A stretch of DNA of 64,000 nucleotides, from the NCBI GenBank assembly GCA_040218145.1, contig JAVJQK010000096.1, forward strand, positions 62,001-126,000. The letters are read 5' to 3'. Below the pieces are notes generated by a model. That model ran no database searches. It was not told the origin of the DNA and saw only the letters and a program-made list of their open reading frames with translations. A program made the position numbers and the translations under genes. This document shows positions 7,691 through 16,634 of this stretch, in pieces (positions within the stretch are counted from its first letter, which is position 1; every line of letters begins with the position of its first letter). Source of the DNA: Sandaracinaceae bacterium. GTDB lineage: Bacteria > Myxococcota_A > Polyangia > Polyangiales > Sandaracinaceae.

Positions 7691-9349
7691 ATGTCGGATG
7701 TGATCACCCTCTCGCTCGAACCCGAGCACGTCACCCTCCCTGCGGGAGCCCGGGCGAAGACCCACCTCGTGATCCGTCTCGCGGGGAGCGCAGAGCACGC
7801 GGTCGAGCGCGCGCGGCCCCGCCTGCGGATCGTCTTCGCGGTCGACACGTCCGGGTCGATGGAAGGACCACCGATCGACCACGTGACCCGGTCGGTGGCC
7901 GAGATGCTGAGGCTGCTCCACGACGACGACGAAGTGGGGCTCGTGGCGTTCTCGGACGAGGCCGCCGTCGTGGCCGAGGTCGCGCGACTGGGTGACGGGC
8001 ACCGGTCGACGCTCGCGCGCCGGGCGCGCCGACTCTCCGCCGGAGGGCGCACGAACCTCGAGGCCGGAGTCCAGCGGGGCGCCGAGCTGCTCGGCGTTCG
8101 AGCCGAGCAGGTGCGTCATGCCTTGGTGGTGCTCTCGGACGGCCAACCGAACCGCGGCGCGAAGACGCCAGACGGCCTTCGCGCGCTCGCCGCCTCCCTG
8201 CGGCCCGACCTCGCGATCTCGAGCCTCGGCTACGGCGCCCGACACGACGAGGACGTCCTGAGCGCGCTGGCCGACGGGGGCGCAGGCGAGTACCACTACG
8301 TGCCCGTGCCCGAGGAGGCGGCTGACGCCTTCGGGCGGGTGCTCGGCGCGCAGACCGACGTCGTGGCCGACGCGGTCGAGCTGGTCCTCCGCCCGGCAGA
8401 CGGCGTCGAGATCGAGGGGTTCATCGGTCGCGTCCCGATGCGCGTCTCGAGCGCAGGGATCCGAGCCTCGCTCTCGGATGTCCGCGCGGGCGTGACTCGC
8501 GTCGTCGTCGCGGCCCTCGAGGTCGACGCGGCGGTCGGCCCGGGCGAGCTGCCGCTCGCCCAGGTCTCGGTGCGCTATCGCGTCGCCGGCGCGAGCGAGA
8601 TCACGACCCTCGACGCGTCGGCCTCGACCGAACGCGCGGACGCGGCAAGGACGGCGCAGCCCGCCCACCACTCGGTGTTGCTCGCCCGGGGCGAGGTCGC
8701 GCGCATCGAGGCACGGGCCCTCGCCGACCGCGGCAGCTTCGAGGGGGCGGCGGCCACGCTTCGTGCGATGATCGCGGAGATCGAGGCGGCGTCCGGCTAC
8801 GTCGCCAACGACGGCTCGGCGCTCTCCGAGGCGCTCGAGCAGATGGTCGACGAGGCTGTCGTGCTCGAGCGGTCGCCGTCGCAGGAGACGTACCGCGACG
8901 CCAAGCGCAACTGGATGGCGATGGACCTGCACGCCGGCGGCGCCCACGTCTCGGACCACGCCTACCACGGCGCGAGCAGCAAGGCCCTGACGTCGAGGCT
9001 CGGCCCCGACCTCCCGCGGGCGGTGCTCGAGGGCGTTGGCGGTTCCGTACGGGGAGCGCGCTTCGAGCTTCGGGGGGAAGCAACCCTGGGACGGAGCCGT
9101 GGGAACGACATCCCCCTCCACACCGCGAGCGCCAGCAAGCGGCACGCGCGCGTCGTGCCCCACACCGACCACTGGGTCCTGGTCGACCTGCGCTCGACGA
9201 ACCAGACCTACGTCAACGGGCGAGCCATCGAGCGGCCGACCAGGTTGACGCCGGGGGATCGGATCGACGTGGGCGACGCGCAGCTCATCTACCGCGAGCG
9301 GCCAGCGGCGGAGGCACCGCTGGAGGAGCCTGATCCGACCTCGACCTGA
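7691..9349 (+). CDS. VWA-FHA domain protein
   Basis: 552 residues. A von Willebrand A domain starts near residue 45 with an intact MIDAS (DTSGSM, D52) and second-motif GGRTNL plus SDGQPN. A middle region looks like the beta-sandwich and helical segments found in bacterial VWA proteins of the inter-alpha-trypsin-inhibitor type. A C-terminal FHA domain (about 465-545) has GRSRGNDI, SASKRHARV and RSTNQTYVNG, the phosphothreonine-binding loops. No signal peptide or TM helix. It is likely a cytosolic scaffold that binds phosphorylated partners; the partner kinase is not in this window. Confidence 0.9.
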   Translation: MSDVITLSLEPEHVTLPAGARAKTHLVIRLAGSAEHAVERARPRLRIVFAVDTSGSMEGPPIDHVTRSVAEMLRLLHDDDEVGLVAFSDEAAVVAEVARLGDGHRSTLARRARRLSAGGRTNLEAGVQRGAELLGVRAEQVRHALVVLSDGQPNRGAKTPDGLRALAASLRPDLAISSLGYGARHDEDVLSALADGGAGEYHYVPVPEEAADAFGRVLGAQTDVVADAVELVLRPADGVEIEGFIGRVPMRVSSAGIRASLSDVRAGVTRVVVAALEVDAAVGPGELPLAQVSVRYRVAGASEITTLDASASTERADAARTAQPAHHSVLLARGEVARIEARALADRGSFEGAAATLRAMIAEIEAASGYVANDGSALSEALEQMVDEAVVLERSPSQETYRDAKRNWMAMDLHAGGAHVSDHAYHGASSKALTSRLGPDLPRAVLEGVGGSVRGARFELRGEATLGRSRGNDIPLHTASASKRHARVVPHTDHWVLVDLRSTNQTYVNGRAIERPTRLTPGDRIDVGDAQLIYRERPAAEAPLEEPDPTST

Positions 9350-9364
9350 GGATCGACTTCGGGG

Positions 9365-10240
9365 CTACTCGCAGACCGCGGCGGGGATGCAGCGGTCGGT
9401 GTAGCAGCTGCCGTCTCCCTCCGGCGCCGTCCCCGCCGGGCAGTCGGGCGCGACGCGCCGACAGGACACCGTGCAACTGTTGGCGGTCACCGCGACACAC
9501 GTCGGCTCCCCGGGATCGGGCAGCGGCCCGACCGCCGGCACGCACCCGGCGACGCTGCAGCTCTCCTCCGTCGGGGTCGCGTCACTGCAGTCGACCGGGA
9601 ACACCTCGCAGCCGCCCGGCGCGGTCGAAGAGCAGAACGCCGCCATGCAGGCGTCGGCGAACGGACGGCAGACGTGGAACACGAGGTCGGCGCAGTCCGC
9701 GCAGAAGCCGCCGCCATCGCATGTCGGGCAGCAGGCGTCGTCGTAGGTCGGGACACAGCCGCTCGCGCCGAGGCACGCGGCCTCGCCGAGCGCGTCGCAC
9801 TCGGACCCGATCGGCGGCGCGTCGACGGGCGGGCCCGCGTCAGGCTCCGGGAGGCAACCGCAGCAGCCGGAGCTCGACTCCTGGACCCGATCGCAGCCGA
9901 ACGGGTCCGTCACGCGTTCGAACGGGCGCCCGTCGAAGCCGGCGACCGTATAGGTGCACGACGCTTCGTCGCGCGCCCAGCCGCCGCCCGGGAGCGGAGC
10001 GCCGCCGGGAGAGCAGCCCGTGAAGCTCGTCACGGGGCAACAGATCCCTGGTTCGCCGCAGGGACCGAGCGGTCTCGTGACGATCGGCCTCGTCGTCTCC
10101 ATGGTGCTCGCGTTCACCGTCAACGAGCCGTTCCGCGAGCAGACGCTCTCGCTGTTCTGAGGCGCGGCTCGCCTGGATCGGCTGCGCGGCGACCTCGAGG
10201 CGAGGGCCTGACCGCCGCCCATCCGAACACGCGTTGACAC
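9365..10240 (-). CDS. Cys-rich exported-type protein, N-terminus doubtful
   Basis: 291 residues. From about residue 60 it is very Cys-rich (CCGC, CCPTCDGGGFCADC, CYTDRC and others, more than 25 Cys) with a DAGPPVDAPP linker, typical of myxobacterial extracellular repeat proteins. The first 55 residues are Arg-rich, lack any signal peptide and look like non-coding sequence. Either the true 5' end was lost or a frameshift separates it. No function can be named. Confidence 0.6.
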   Translation of the reverse strand: MSTRVRMGGGQALASRSPRSRSRRAAPQNSESVCSRNGSLTVNASTMETTRPIVTRPLGPCGEPGICCPVTSFTGCSPGGAPLPGGGWARDEASCTYTVAGFDGRPFERVTDPFGCDRVQESSSGCCGCLPEPDAGPPVDAPPIGSECDALGEAACLGASGCVPTYDDACCPTCDGGGFCADCADLVFHVCRPFADACMAAFCSSTAPGGCEVFPVDCSDATPTEESCSVAGCVPAVGPLPDPGEPTCVAVTANSCTVSCRRVAPDCPAGTAPEGDGSCYTDRCIPAAVCE

Positions 10241-10271
10241 CCCTCGTCTCGGGTGCCAGAGCAGCCACCGA

Positions 10272-10847
10272 GTGCACGTCGATCAGAAGGAACGCGACCG
10301 CCGGGCCCGGGCGCGGCTCATCCTCATCGGGTACCCGGTCGTCATCCTGCTGGTCAGCGTCGTCGTCGACGTCTTCGTCCTCGGTGTCGAACCCCTGGTG
10401 TTCGCCGCACCGTCGGCCTGGTCACTCCGCGCGTTGATAGCCGCCAGCGTCCTGCTGGTCCTCAACCACACCTGGATCATGACGGCCACGGAGCTCGTGC
10501 GCGGGCGCTACAGGCTCCAGGCGACGCCCGAGGAGTGGACCGAGGCGGGGCTCCGCGCCGAGGAGGCGCCCGCGGAGGGTGTTCGAGAGCTGCAGCGTTG
10601 CCACAACCTCCATCGGAACAGCACGGAGAACACGGTCGTCTTCGCGCTGCTGGTGCTGCCTTTCGTGATGGTCTCACCGAGCCCGACCATCGCCGGGGTC
10701 TGGATCGTCGGTTTTGCGGTCGCGCGGCTCGGCTACACCTTCGCGTACCTCGCCAAGAGGACCGGTGTGCGAGGTGCGTTCATGACGCTCAGCCTGCTCG
10801 CGATGTACGGCGTGGCGACCTACCTCGTCGCCGGGCTCTTCCTCTGA
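10272..10847 (+). CDS. MAPEG-family membrane protein
   Basis: 191 residues, GTG start. Four hydrophobic helices occur at about 17-37, 50-68, 120-145 and 160-190. The loop before helix 3 contains RCHNLHRNSTENTVVF, matching the R-x-x-x-N-x-x-E signature of MAPEG proteins (membrane-associated eicosanoid/glutathione metabolism). It is probably an inner-membrane protein of glutathione-transferase-like or unknown activity. A TTGACA at 10234-10239 could be a -35, but I see no matching -10. Confidence 0.8.
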   Translation: MHVDQKERDRRARARLILIGYPVVILLVSVVVDVFVLGVEPLVFAAPSAWSLRALIAASVLLVLNHTWIMTATELVRGRYRLQATPEEWTEAGLRAEEAPAEGVRELQRCHNLHRNSTENTVVFALLVLPFVMVSPSPTIAGVWIVGFAVARLGYTFAYLAKRTGVRGAFMTLSLLAMYGVATYLVAGLFL

Positions 10848-10895
10848 GCGCGTGGGTCGTCTTCGCGGCCGGCGCGTGATTCAATCCGCGGCGAG

Positions 10896-11378
10896 ATGGC
10901 GAAATCGCACGAGACGACGGTCCGAGTCGCGGCCTCCCCGGACCGCCTGGTCGAGGTGCTGACCAGCGACGACTACCACGTCGCGCGCGACACCGTGCAG
11001 GGCGCGATCACCGTGGAGGTGAAGGGGCGCTCACGAGACGGCGCACGCCTCGTCTATGAGGTGCACTCCACCCGCTACGCGCGCGGGCTGACCGGCGTCG
11101 ACCGGAGCAAGACCGAGGCGTCGGTCGCCACGTACACGTGGGACCTCGACGCGCGCGCGGCCACCTGGGTGCACCGCGGGCCGCACGACGAGCGGGCCCA
11201 GGTCAACGGCACCATCGCCATCGAGCCCGACGGCGACGGCTCGCTGCTGCACGACGCGCTCCACGTGACGATCAAGGTCCCCTTGATCGGCGGCAAGATC
11301 GAGTCGCTCGTGGTGAGCGAGCTGAAGAAGGGCTTCGAGAAGTACGTGAAGGTCGTCCGCGACCACGCGGAGCGCTGA
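10896..11378 (+). CDS. DUF2505 family protein (START-like)
   Basis: 160 residues. The layout fits DUF2505/SRPBCC: N-terminal strand HETTVRVAASPDRLVEVL, a beta-rich middle and a long C-terminal helix (ELKKGFEKYVKVVRDHAER). Probably a cytosolic hydrophobic-ligand-binding protein. A 92 percent identical copy of the last 63 nt lies at 11958-12020. Confidence 0.82.
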   Translation: MAKSHETTVRVAASPDRLVEVLTSDDYHVARDTVQGAITVEVKGRSRDGARLVYEVHSTRYARGLTGVDRSKTEASVATYTWDLDARAATWVHRGPHDERAQVNGTIAIEPDGDGSLLHDALHVTIKVPLIGGKIESLVVSELKKGFEKYVKVVRDHAER

Positions 11379-11456
11379 GCGCCGCTCGGCTTCGCTGCTG
11401 TTCAGGGTGGCTCGAGATCCGAGGAAGATCCGGCGTCGAGCGTGCGGAGGATGGAC

Positions 11457-11909
11457 ATGCAGATGGAGCGCTGGATCGAGGAGGCCGTGGCCGCCGCGCC
11501 GGGACGTGATCGGGTGAGGGCGGCGCTCCCGCTCCTCCTTTCCTTGCAGCCTCGGTGGGAGGCGCTGTGGACGCGCTTCTGGCCGGACGCGCCAGAGCGA
11601 GGCGTGGAAGCGGGCCGCGCGGGCTTGCGCCTGCTCGACCGCGTGGCGGGCGGAGAGACCATCGAGGACGCGCCGCTCCGGGCGGCTTGTGCCGCGATGA
11701 GTGAGGTCGCGATGCAGGTCGGTGACAGCGGCCAGCACCTCGACGCGGAGCACGACGCCGGCTTCGCCCACCTGTTCACAGCGCTTGCCACCGTGACCTT
11801 GCACGAGGCACTCGGCGAGCCGCACGCGCTGCACACCTACGAAGAGGTCGCGCAGAGCACGCCCATGATCGTCGAGACGTACCCGGCCGCGGCCGCCGCG
11901 TTCGACTGA
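11457..11909 (+). CDS. Hypothetical helical protein
   Basis: 150 residues from ATG 11457, chosen because GGAGG at 11446-11450 is spaced 6 nt before it; GTG 11442 and ATG 11451 are in frame upstream. All-helical appearance, acidic, with DAEHDAGFAHLF and a final Ala-rich segment. No recognised family. It lies between the intact DUF2505 gene and the DUF2505 fragment. Confidence 0.62.
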   Translation: MQMERWIEEAVAAAPGRDRVRAALPLLLSLQPRWEALWTRFWPDAPERGVEAGRAGLRLLDRVAGGETIEDAPLRAACAAMSEVAMQVGDSGQHLDAEHDAGFAHLFTALATVTLHEALGEPHALHTYEEVAQSTPMIVETYPAAAAAFD

Positions 11910-11957
11910 GGGCAGTTGTGCCCTCTCGAGCACCTGGTGTCCTGCGACGAGGACTTG

Positions 11958-12020
11958 TGAGCGAGCTGAAGAGGGGCCTCGAGAAGTACGTGAAGGTGGT
12001 CCGCGAGCACGCTGAGCGCG
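11958..12020 (+). pseudogene. Remnant of a second DUF2505 gene (C-terminal helix)
   Basis: 63 nt match 11313-11375 with 5 differences and no gaps. The predicted changes are conservative (K to R, F to L, D to E), as expected if a functional paralogue diverged under selection before most of it was deleted. No upstream DUF2505 domain remains in frame. Confidence 0.75.
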
Positions 12021-12177
12021 AGAACCTAAAGGCCTCGCCGTGGTTCTCGTCAGCGGTCGGGTCTCGTCGCCGCCGTCGAGCATGACGACCTGCACCCGGC
12101 TCCAGACCGCGGCTGCTCCCAACCTCGATGACCGCTCTGCTCTTCGGAGACGTCCCATCGCTCCGGTGAGCGAACGC

Positions 12178-12435
12178 CTACTCCTCTGGATCGACCACGC
12201 CCTCGTCGTCTGCCGCCTCGTGATGGAGCTCGGCCTGTCTCTCGGCGGCCGCTCCTCGCAGCTCCGAGTCGAGCGGGTCGGTCCCCTCGCGCTCCGCTTC
12301 CCGTTCGGCGCGCTCGCCGACGGCCTGCTCCTCAGCCTCGTTCGGGTCGTCCGGATATTCGTCGTAGTGCTCCTCGACTCCACAGCCAAAGAGGCTCGCC
12401 CCGATGAGGGCGCTCATCACGATCTTCTGCTTCAT
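12178..12435 (-). CDS. Small acidic lipoprotein
   Basis: 85 residues from ATG 12435, chosen because GGAGG sits 4 nt upstream on the coding strand; the frame extends further upstream without support. The signal peptide ends in lipobox LFGC (Cys19). The mature part is highly charged (runs of Glu, Arg and Asp) and probably helical or disordered. No family recognised. Confidence 0.68.
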   Translation of the reverse strand: MKQKIVMSALIGASLFGCGVEEHYDEYPDDPNEAEEQAVGERAEREAEREGTDPLDSELRGAAAERQAELHHEAADDEGVVDPEE

Positions 12436-12872
12436 GGTGCCTCCACTCACTCCGCTAGCTCCCGGCCGGACCGGAGCAACGGCGCGCCGCGGTCCGTGAC
12501 CGGCGACGGCCGCCGCGAGCGGCTGCGGATTCGGGACCTCGAGACCCCTCTCGTCGCTCGCGTCTCGGAGCGCGGCTGTGTGAACTGTACCCATGCACGT
12601 CGACAGGACCGGAAGCGGTCCCGACGTCGTCGGTCGTCATGGGATCCCTCAATCGCCGAGCTTCTTCCGCGTCGGCGAGCTCGACGTGGCGGCGCCGGCG
12701 CCTCACGCGAGCGAGATCGCGGGGGCGTTGCCGCGCGGGGTTCGACGTCGTCTCCGCCACAGGACACGTGCTCCACGACTCGGACGCCGAGCACAGGCAT
12801 CCGAGGACCCGGCGCATCCAGGCGAAACCCGCGTTGCGATCTACAGCCGTGTGACAGTAGACTCGATCCGTC
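12436..12872. other. Intergenic, 437 bp, divergent promoter region
   Basis: Lies between two divergently transcribed genes. Open frames on both strands here are Arg/Ser-rich shadows typical of high-GC DNA. The only supported element is the promoter-like pair at 12834-12863. Confidence 0.5.
12834..12863 (+). promoter_or_regulatory. Sigma-70-like promoter of the M48 gene
   Basis: TTGCGA (12834-12839), 18-nt spacer, TAGACT (12858-12863), then 9 nt to the GTG start at 12873. This spacing would give a leaderless or very short-leader transcript. Confidence 0.5.
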
Positions 12873-14027
12873 GTGCTCTGGCTGACCGCATGGTGTCTCT
12901 CGGCGACGGCCTCGGCGATCGTCGTCCCCGCATACGCCTACAGGCTCCTACGGCCTCCGACGCGAGAGCTCTTCTGGGCGGAGCGCGCTCGGCGTGTCAC
13001 GCCGATGCGACACGCCATCGTCTACGGGTCGGCGTCGGGACCGGTCGCGCTGGCGATGGGATGGTGGCTGGGCGGGCTCGGCTGGGCGTTGGCGTTCTAT
13101 CTCGCCACCCTGGCCGGGCAGAGAGTCGCGGCGCGTGTGTTCAGTCGGGAGATCATGCGCGTCATGGACTTTCCGCTGGAGGTCACCCCCGGTCAGGTTA
13201 CGCGCGGATTCTTGGCCAGACTGCCTCTCCGGCTCCTGTGGATCGGGACGCTTCTCCTCGTGGCGGCGGGATGGGTGGATCCGCTCCCGATGGGCATCGG
13301 CGCGCTCGTCGCGGGGACGCTCTACGTACTCGCGCTCACGCACTGGTTGGTGGCCGTGGGCTACCTCCGCGGCGCGCCGAGCGCGCTCCACGACTCGGTG
13401 CACGCGCTCGCCGACGAGGCCGGGGTGCGGCTCGACGGCGTCTACGTGATGGACGAGAGCCTCGCCAACGCGGTGGCGCTGCCGTTCGCGGCCAGCGTCG
13501 CCGTCACTCGCGGCGCGCTTCGAGCGCTGGATGGCCCGCAGCTGCAAGCGGTGATGGCGCACGAGATCGAGCACCTCACCGAGAGCGCACCGCTCCGTAT
13601 CTCACGGCTCACCCCGCTGTACGGCAAGCTGGGGCTGGCTGCGTTGGCGGGCTATCTGACGCGGGATCCGGCCTTGCACGACGTCATGACGGTGTTCGTT
13701 CCCTTGGTCGTGGTGGCGCTGCTACTGCGGGCGGGGCTCGCCGTGTACTGGCGCAGGAGCGAGGACCGCTCGGACGACGCGGGCTTCGAGCACGACGAGT
13801 CGACGTATGCGAGTGCGCTCCTTTGCATCCATCACTACAACCTCGCGCAAGTGCACCACGCCACGGACGGCGGACATCGGGCGTTGCGGGAGCGCGTCGC
13901 GGCGCTGAAGGACGAGCCTGGGTTCGTGCCCACTCGCTCCCACTCTCGCGCGCCGGAGGCGCTCACGATGATCTCCCTGCTGGTGGCGTGGGCCGGCCTC
14001 CTCGTCGTGCGCGCGTTGATCGAGTGA
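12873..14027 (+). CDS. Membrane-bound M48-type zinc protease
   Basis: 384 residues, GTG start. Helices at about 1-22, 48-85, 118-165 and others surround the gluzincin motif HEIEH (230-234). The third-ligand region RRSEDRSDDAGF near residue 308 resembles the E-x-x-AD element of M48 proteases such as HtpX and Ste24, with Ala replaced by Ser. A hydrophobic C-terminal helix follows. Probably an inner-membrane protease for quality control or peptide processing. HEIEH rather than HELGH or HELAH is slightly unusual. Confidence 0.85.
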   Translation: MLWLTAWCLSATASAIVVPAYAYRLLRPPTRELFWAERARRVTPMRHAIVYGSASGPVALAMGWWLGGLGWALAFYLATLAGQRVAARVFSREIMRVMDFPLEVTPGQVTRGFLARLPLRLLWIGTLLLVAAGWVDPLPMGIGALVAGTLYVLALTHWLVAVGYLRGAPSALHDSVHALADEAGVRLDGVYVMDESLANAVALPFAASVAVTRGALRALDGPQLQAVMAHEIEHLTESAPLRISRLTPLYGKLGLAALAGYLTRDPALHDVMTVFVPLVVVALLLRAGLAVYWRRSEDRSDDAGFEHDESTYASALLCIHHYNLAQVHHATDGGHRALRERVAALKDEPGFVPTRSHSRAPEALTMISLLVAWAGLLVVRALIE

Positions 14028-14216
14028 CCCACCCCTGGATGAACGAGCCCTGGGGGGCACGAGCTCTCGGACCGGGTAGATGGGTAGGACCGGTCCCGGT
14101 CCGGCGTAGGAGGGGCACGAAGCGGGCTCGGCTTCGGGCGCCCGACGCTCCTGTCCGTGTGGTATCTGGGCCACGCGGCGAGTCGCCGAGGGCCCGATGT
14201 ACGCGAAGGTTGGTGG

Positions 14217-16175
14217 ATGAAGAAGCGCTTCGAGTTTCATGGCGACGACAGCGCCAAGTTCTGGGAGATCGAGCGCAAGGGCGCCGTCGTGCACGTCCGC
14301 TACGGGCGCGTGGGCACGGACGGTCGAGTCAGCGAGAAGACGACCGCGAGCCCAGCCGAAGCGAAGAAGCACGCGGAGAAGCAGATCGCGTCCAAGCTGA
14401 AGAAGGGCTACCGACAGGTCGGTGAGGGGCAGCCGAGCGCGACAGCGAAGAAGACAGCGAAGACGCCGACCGACGACACGGCCGCGAGCGAGATCGCGGT
14501 CGCGGTCGACGCGTGGCGGGCGTTCGCCGACGAGCTGAAGAAGAACGCTCGTTTCGAGGTGAAGTCCCGCTTTGGCAAGCCGATCGGCGAGCGCGCGCTG
14601 GCGCGTATCCGGAAGGCGTGGGCCGACCACACTTTGCCTGCGCCGATGGTCGAGTTCCTGCGAGTGGTCGACGGCTTCGACTTCGAAGTGAGAGAAGCGG
14701 ACCGCGAGGCGCGCGTGTTCCTGAACGAGCTGGGGCAGGACCCGCCCGAGCATCACTTCTGGGGCTCGAAGCGCCACGCGGAGGGTCCGCCGGACCTCCT
14801 CTTCGGCGATCTGGAGCCGCGGCCCTTCCTCGTGCTCGACGAGCCGGCTCCGGAGTGGTGTTACGGCTTCCTGATGCTCGGGGAGCTGGCCGAGAACCCG
14901 CGGGTCTCCTACCACGCGGCGGCTGAAGAGAGCGTGGAGACGACGGACGATCTCGCGGGCTACCTGGAGAGCAGCCTCGCCGCCACGCGCGCCGCCGTCA
15001 CCCAGGCCGAGCGACTGCTGATCGAGCGCGAGGGCGGCGCTCAGGCCCCCGAGCCAGCGCCCCCGGCTGGCCGCAGCGAGGGCCTCTTCGTGCTCGCCGA
15101 TCTCTCCACCCATGACCTCGACGGAACAGGCAAGGAGCGGCTGAAGAAGAGCCGCGATCCGGCGACGGTCCAGGCGCTCGAGGTGCAGATCAAAGACGCG
15201 AATCGACCCTTCGACCTCGCGCTGCTGCGCGGCTTCACCGCGCTCGAGCAGCTCACGGTGGCGGGGGCCCCACCCTCCATCGAGCTGTCGCCGCTGAAGA
15301 GCCAGAAGAAGCTCTCGGAGCTCGCGCTGTGGATGGGGATGACGCTGTCGAGCGATGGGCAGCGCTGCCTCCCCGATCTGGCGGAAGTCGAGCTCGCGTC
15401 CGTGCGAACCGTGCGGCTCTGGGACGTTGGGCGCCTCCCCGACTGGTCCGCGCTCCGGGCGTTCCCGAACGCGCGTGAGGTGGAAGTGACCCTCCGTGAC
15501 GACAGCAACGAGATCACCTCACTGGATGTCTGGCCGGAGGCCGAGCAGATCTCGATCTCCGGCGTCGGCGAAGCGGTCCAGCTCTCCTCGGCCGCCCGAC
15601 TGCCGAAGAAGCTCCAGCGGCTCGCGCTGAACAGCCTGGGCCTCGCCGAGATGCCCAGCCCCGAGGGCGGCGCGGCGCTGCTCGAGCTCGACCTCGAATG
15701 GAACTCCATCGCGGGGACGCTCGACTGGTCGACGTCTCTCCCGGAGCTCACGACCCTCAACCTGAGCCACAACCAGATCGAGGCGATCGCGGCGCTGAGG
15801 GGGCCGCCGAAGCTCACCAAGCTCGTGCTCGATGACAACCTCGTCGCTCACCTCGGCGGACTCGAAGCGCTGACCGCCCTCCAGTCTCTGTCGCTGCGGA
15901 AGAACAAACTGACGATGATCGAGAGCCTCGCGGCCCTGCGCGACCTGGAGACCCTCGACCTGGCCGACAACGAGATCCCGGTCATCGCGGGGCTCGATGA
16001 CCTCGAGAAGCTGCGGACGCTCGACTTGAGTGGCAACCCGTTGACCGACCTCGACGGGCTCGCGGGCGTCGCGGAGGGCTGCGTGGTGCGCCTCGCGAAG
16101 TGCGGTCTGTCCAGCAAGCAGAAGCGTGCGGTGAAGAAGCAGCACGGCGAGCGCCTGGAGCTCGACCTCGGTTGA
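14217..16175 (+). CDS. WGR - SMI1/KNR4-like - LRR fusion protein
   Basis: 652 residues from ATG 14217; the longer frame from 14157 lacks support. Residues about 5-65 form a WGR domain (KFWEIE, VRYGRVGTDG). Residues about 130-240 resemble a SMI1/KNR4 domain (LPAPMVEFLRVVDGFDFEV and later WCYGFL). From about 370 there are leucine-rich repeats such as LTTLNLSHNQIEAI, LSLRKNKLTMI and LETLDLADNEIPVI. No signal peptide. It is likely a cytosolic multi-domain binding protein; WGR domains bind nucleic acid ends in PARPs, and SMI1 domains are often immunity modules. No PARP catalytic domain is present. Confidence 0.85.
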   Translation: MKKRFEFHGDDSAKFWEIERKGAVVHVRYGRVGTDGRVSEKTTASPAEAKKHAEKQIASKLKKGYRQVGEGQPSATAKKTAKTPTDDTAASEIAVAVDAWRAFADELKKNARFEVKSRFGKPIGERALARIRKAWADHTLPAPMVEFLRVVDGFDFEVREADREARVFLNELGQDPPEHHFWGSKRHAEGPPDLLFGDLEPRPFLVLDEPAPEWCYGFLMLGELAENPRVSYHAAAEESVETTDDLAGYLESSLAATRAAVTQAERLLIEREGGAQAPEPAPPAGRSEGLFVLADLSTHDLDGTGKERLKKSRDPATVQALEVQIKDANRPFDLALLRGFTALEQLTVAGAPPSIELSPLKSQKKLSELALWMGMTLSSDGQRCLPDLAEVELASVRTVRLWDVGRLPDWSALRAFPNAREVEVTLRDDSNEITSLDVWPEAEQISISGVGEAVQLSSAARLPKKLQRLALNSLGLAEMPSPEGGAALLELDLEWNSIAGTLDWSTSLPELTTLNLSHNQIEAIAALRGPPKLTKLVLDDNLVAHLGGLEALTALQSLSLRKNKLTMIESLAALRDLETLDLADNEIPVIAGLDDLEKLRTLDLSGNPLTDLDGLAGVAEGCVVRLAKCGLSSKQKRAVKKQHGERLELDLG

Positions 16176-16360
16176 AGCGCGAATCGGGCTCTCGGCGCCG
16201 GCCTCCAAGAAAGTAGGGACGGCTACGACTCGCAGCCGTGCGTTGGCCTCGAGTTTGCGAACGTCCCCACGAATGGAGGCGGCCTCGAGGTTCGGACCCA
16301 AAAGACCGCTGAGGGGTGAGATTGGTTGCTGCCTCCACCCGGCGCCGGTAGGGTCCGGGC

Positions 16361-16579
16361 ATGGCCGAGAAGCTCGTGAACTGGCGGGGCACCGCGCTCA
16401 AGCTCAGTGACCCCGGCGACGGCCGGTTCGAGCTCCGCAAGGATGGGGAAGATGACGTTGCGGTCTTCGACCACGGCGAATACTCGTGGACCAGCGAGCC
16501 GGATTGGCTAAAGGCGCTGGGCGGTGGGACTCCCGAGCTCGGTGAAACACTTCTGTTCGAGATGTTTCAGGGCATCTAG
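16361..16579 (+). CDS. Small hypothetical protein
   Basis: 72 residues, beta-rich, with no signal peptide. A TAGGGT box at 16349-16354, 6 nt before the ATG, supports the start as leaderless. No family recognised. Confidence 0.6.
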   Translation: MAEKLVNWRGTALKLSDPGDGRFELRKDGEDDVAVFDHGEYSWTSEPDWLKALGGGTPELGETLLFEMFQGI

Positions 16580-16634
16580 CGGTCTCGTCAATGGAAGTAG
16601 TCGGCCGCAGCTGAGTCGACGATGGTAGGTCGAC

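Noticed and set aside
9954-10160. Hydrophobic plus-strand ORF (VTIGLVVSMVLAFTV)
   Set aside because: Antisense to the Cys-rich gene; no Shine-Dalgarno or -10, hydrophobicity likely by chance.
12447-12817. Minus-strand ORFs in the 437-bp gap
   Set aside because: Very Arg/Ser-rich shadows, no RBS; the promoter of the M48 gene lies here.
14087-14102. GGACCG-GTCC-CGGTCC hairpin as a terminator of the M48 gene
   Set aside because: Stem only 6 bp, no U-run, 60 bp past the stop; too weak to call.
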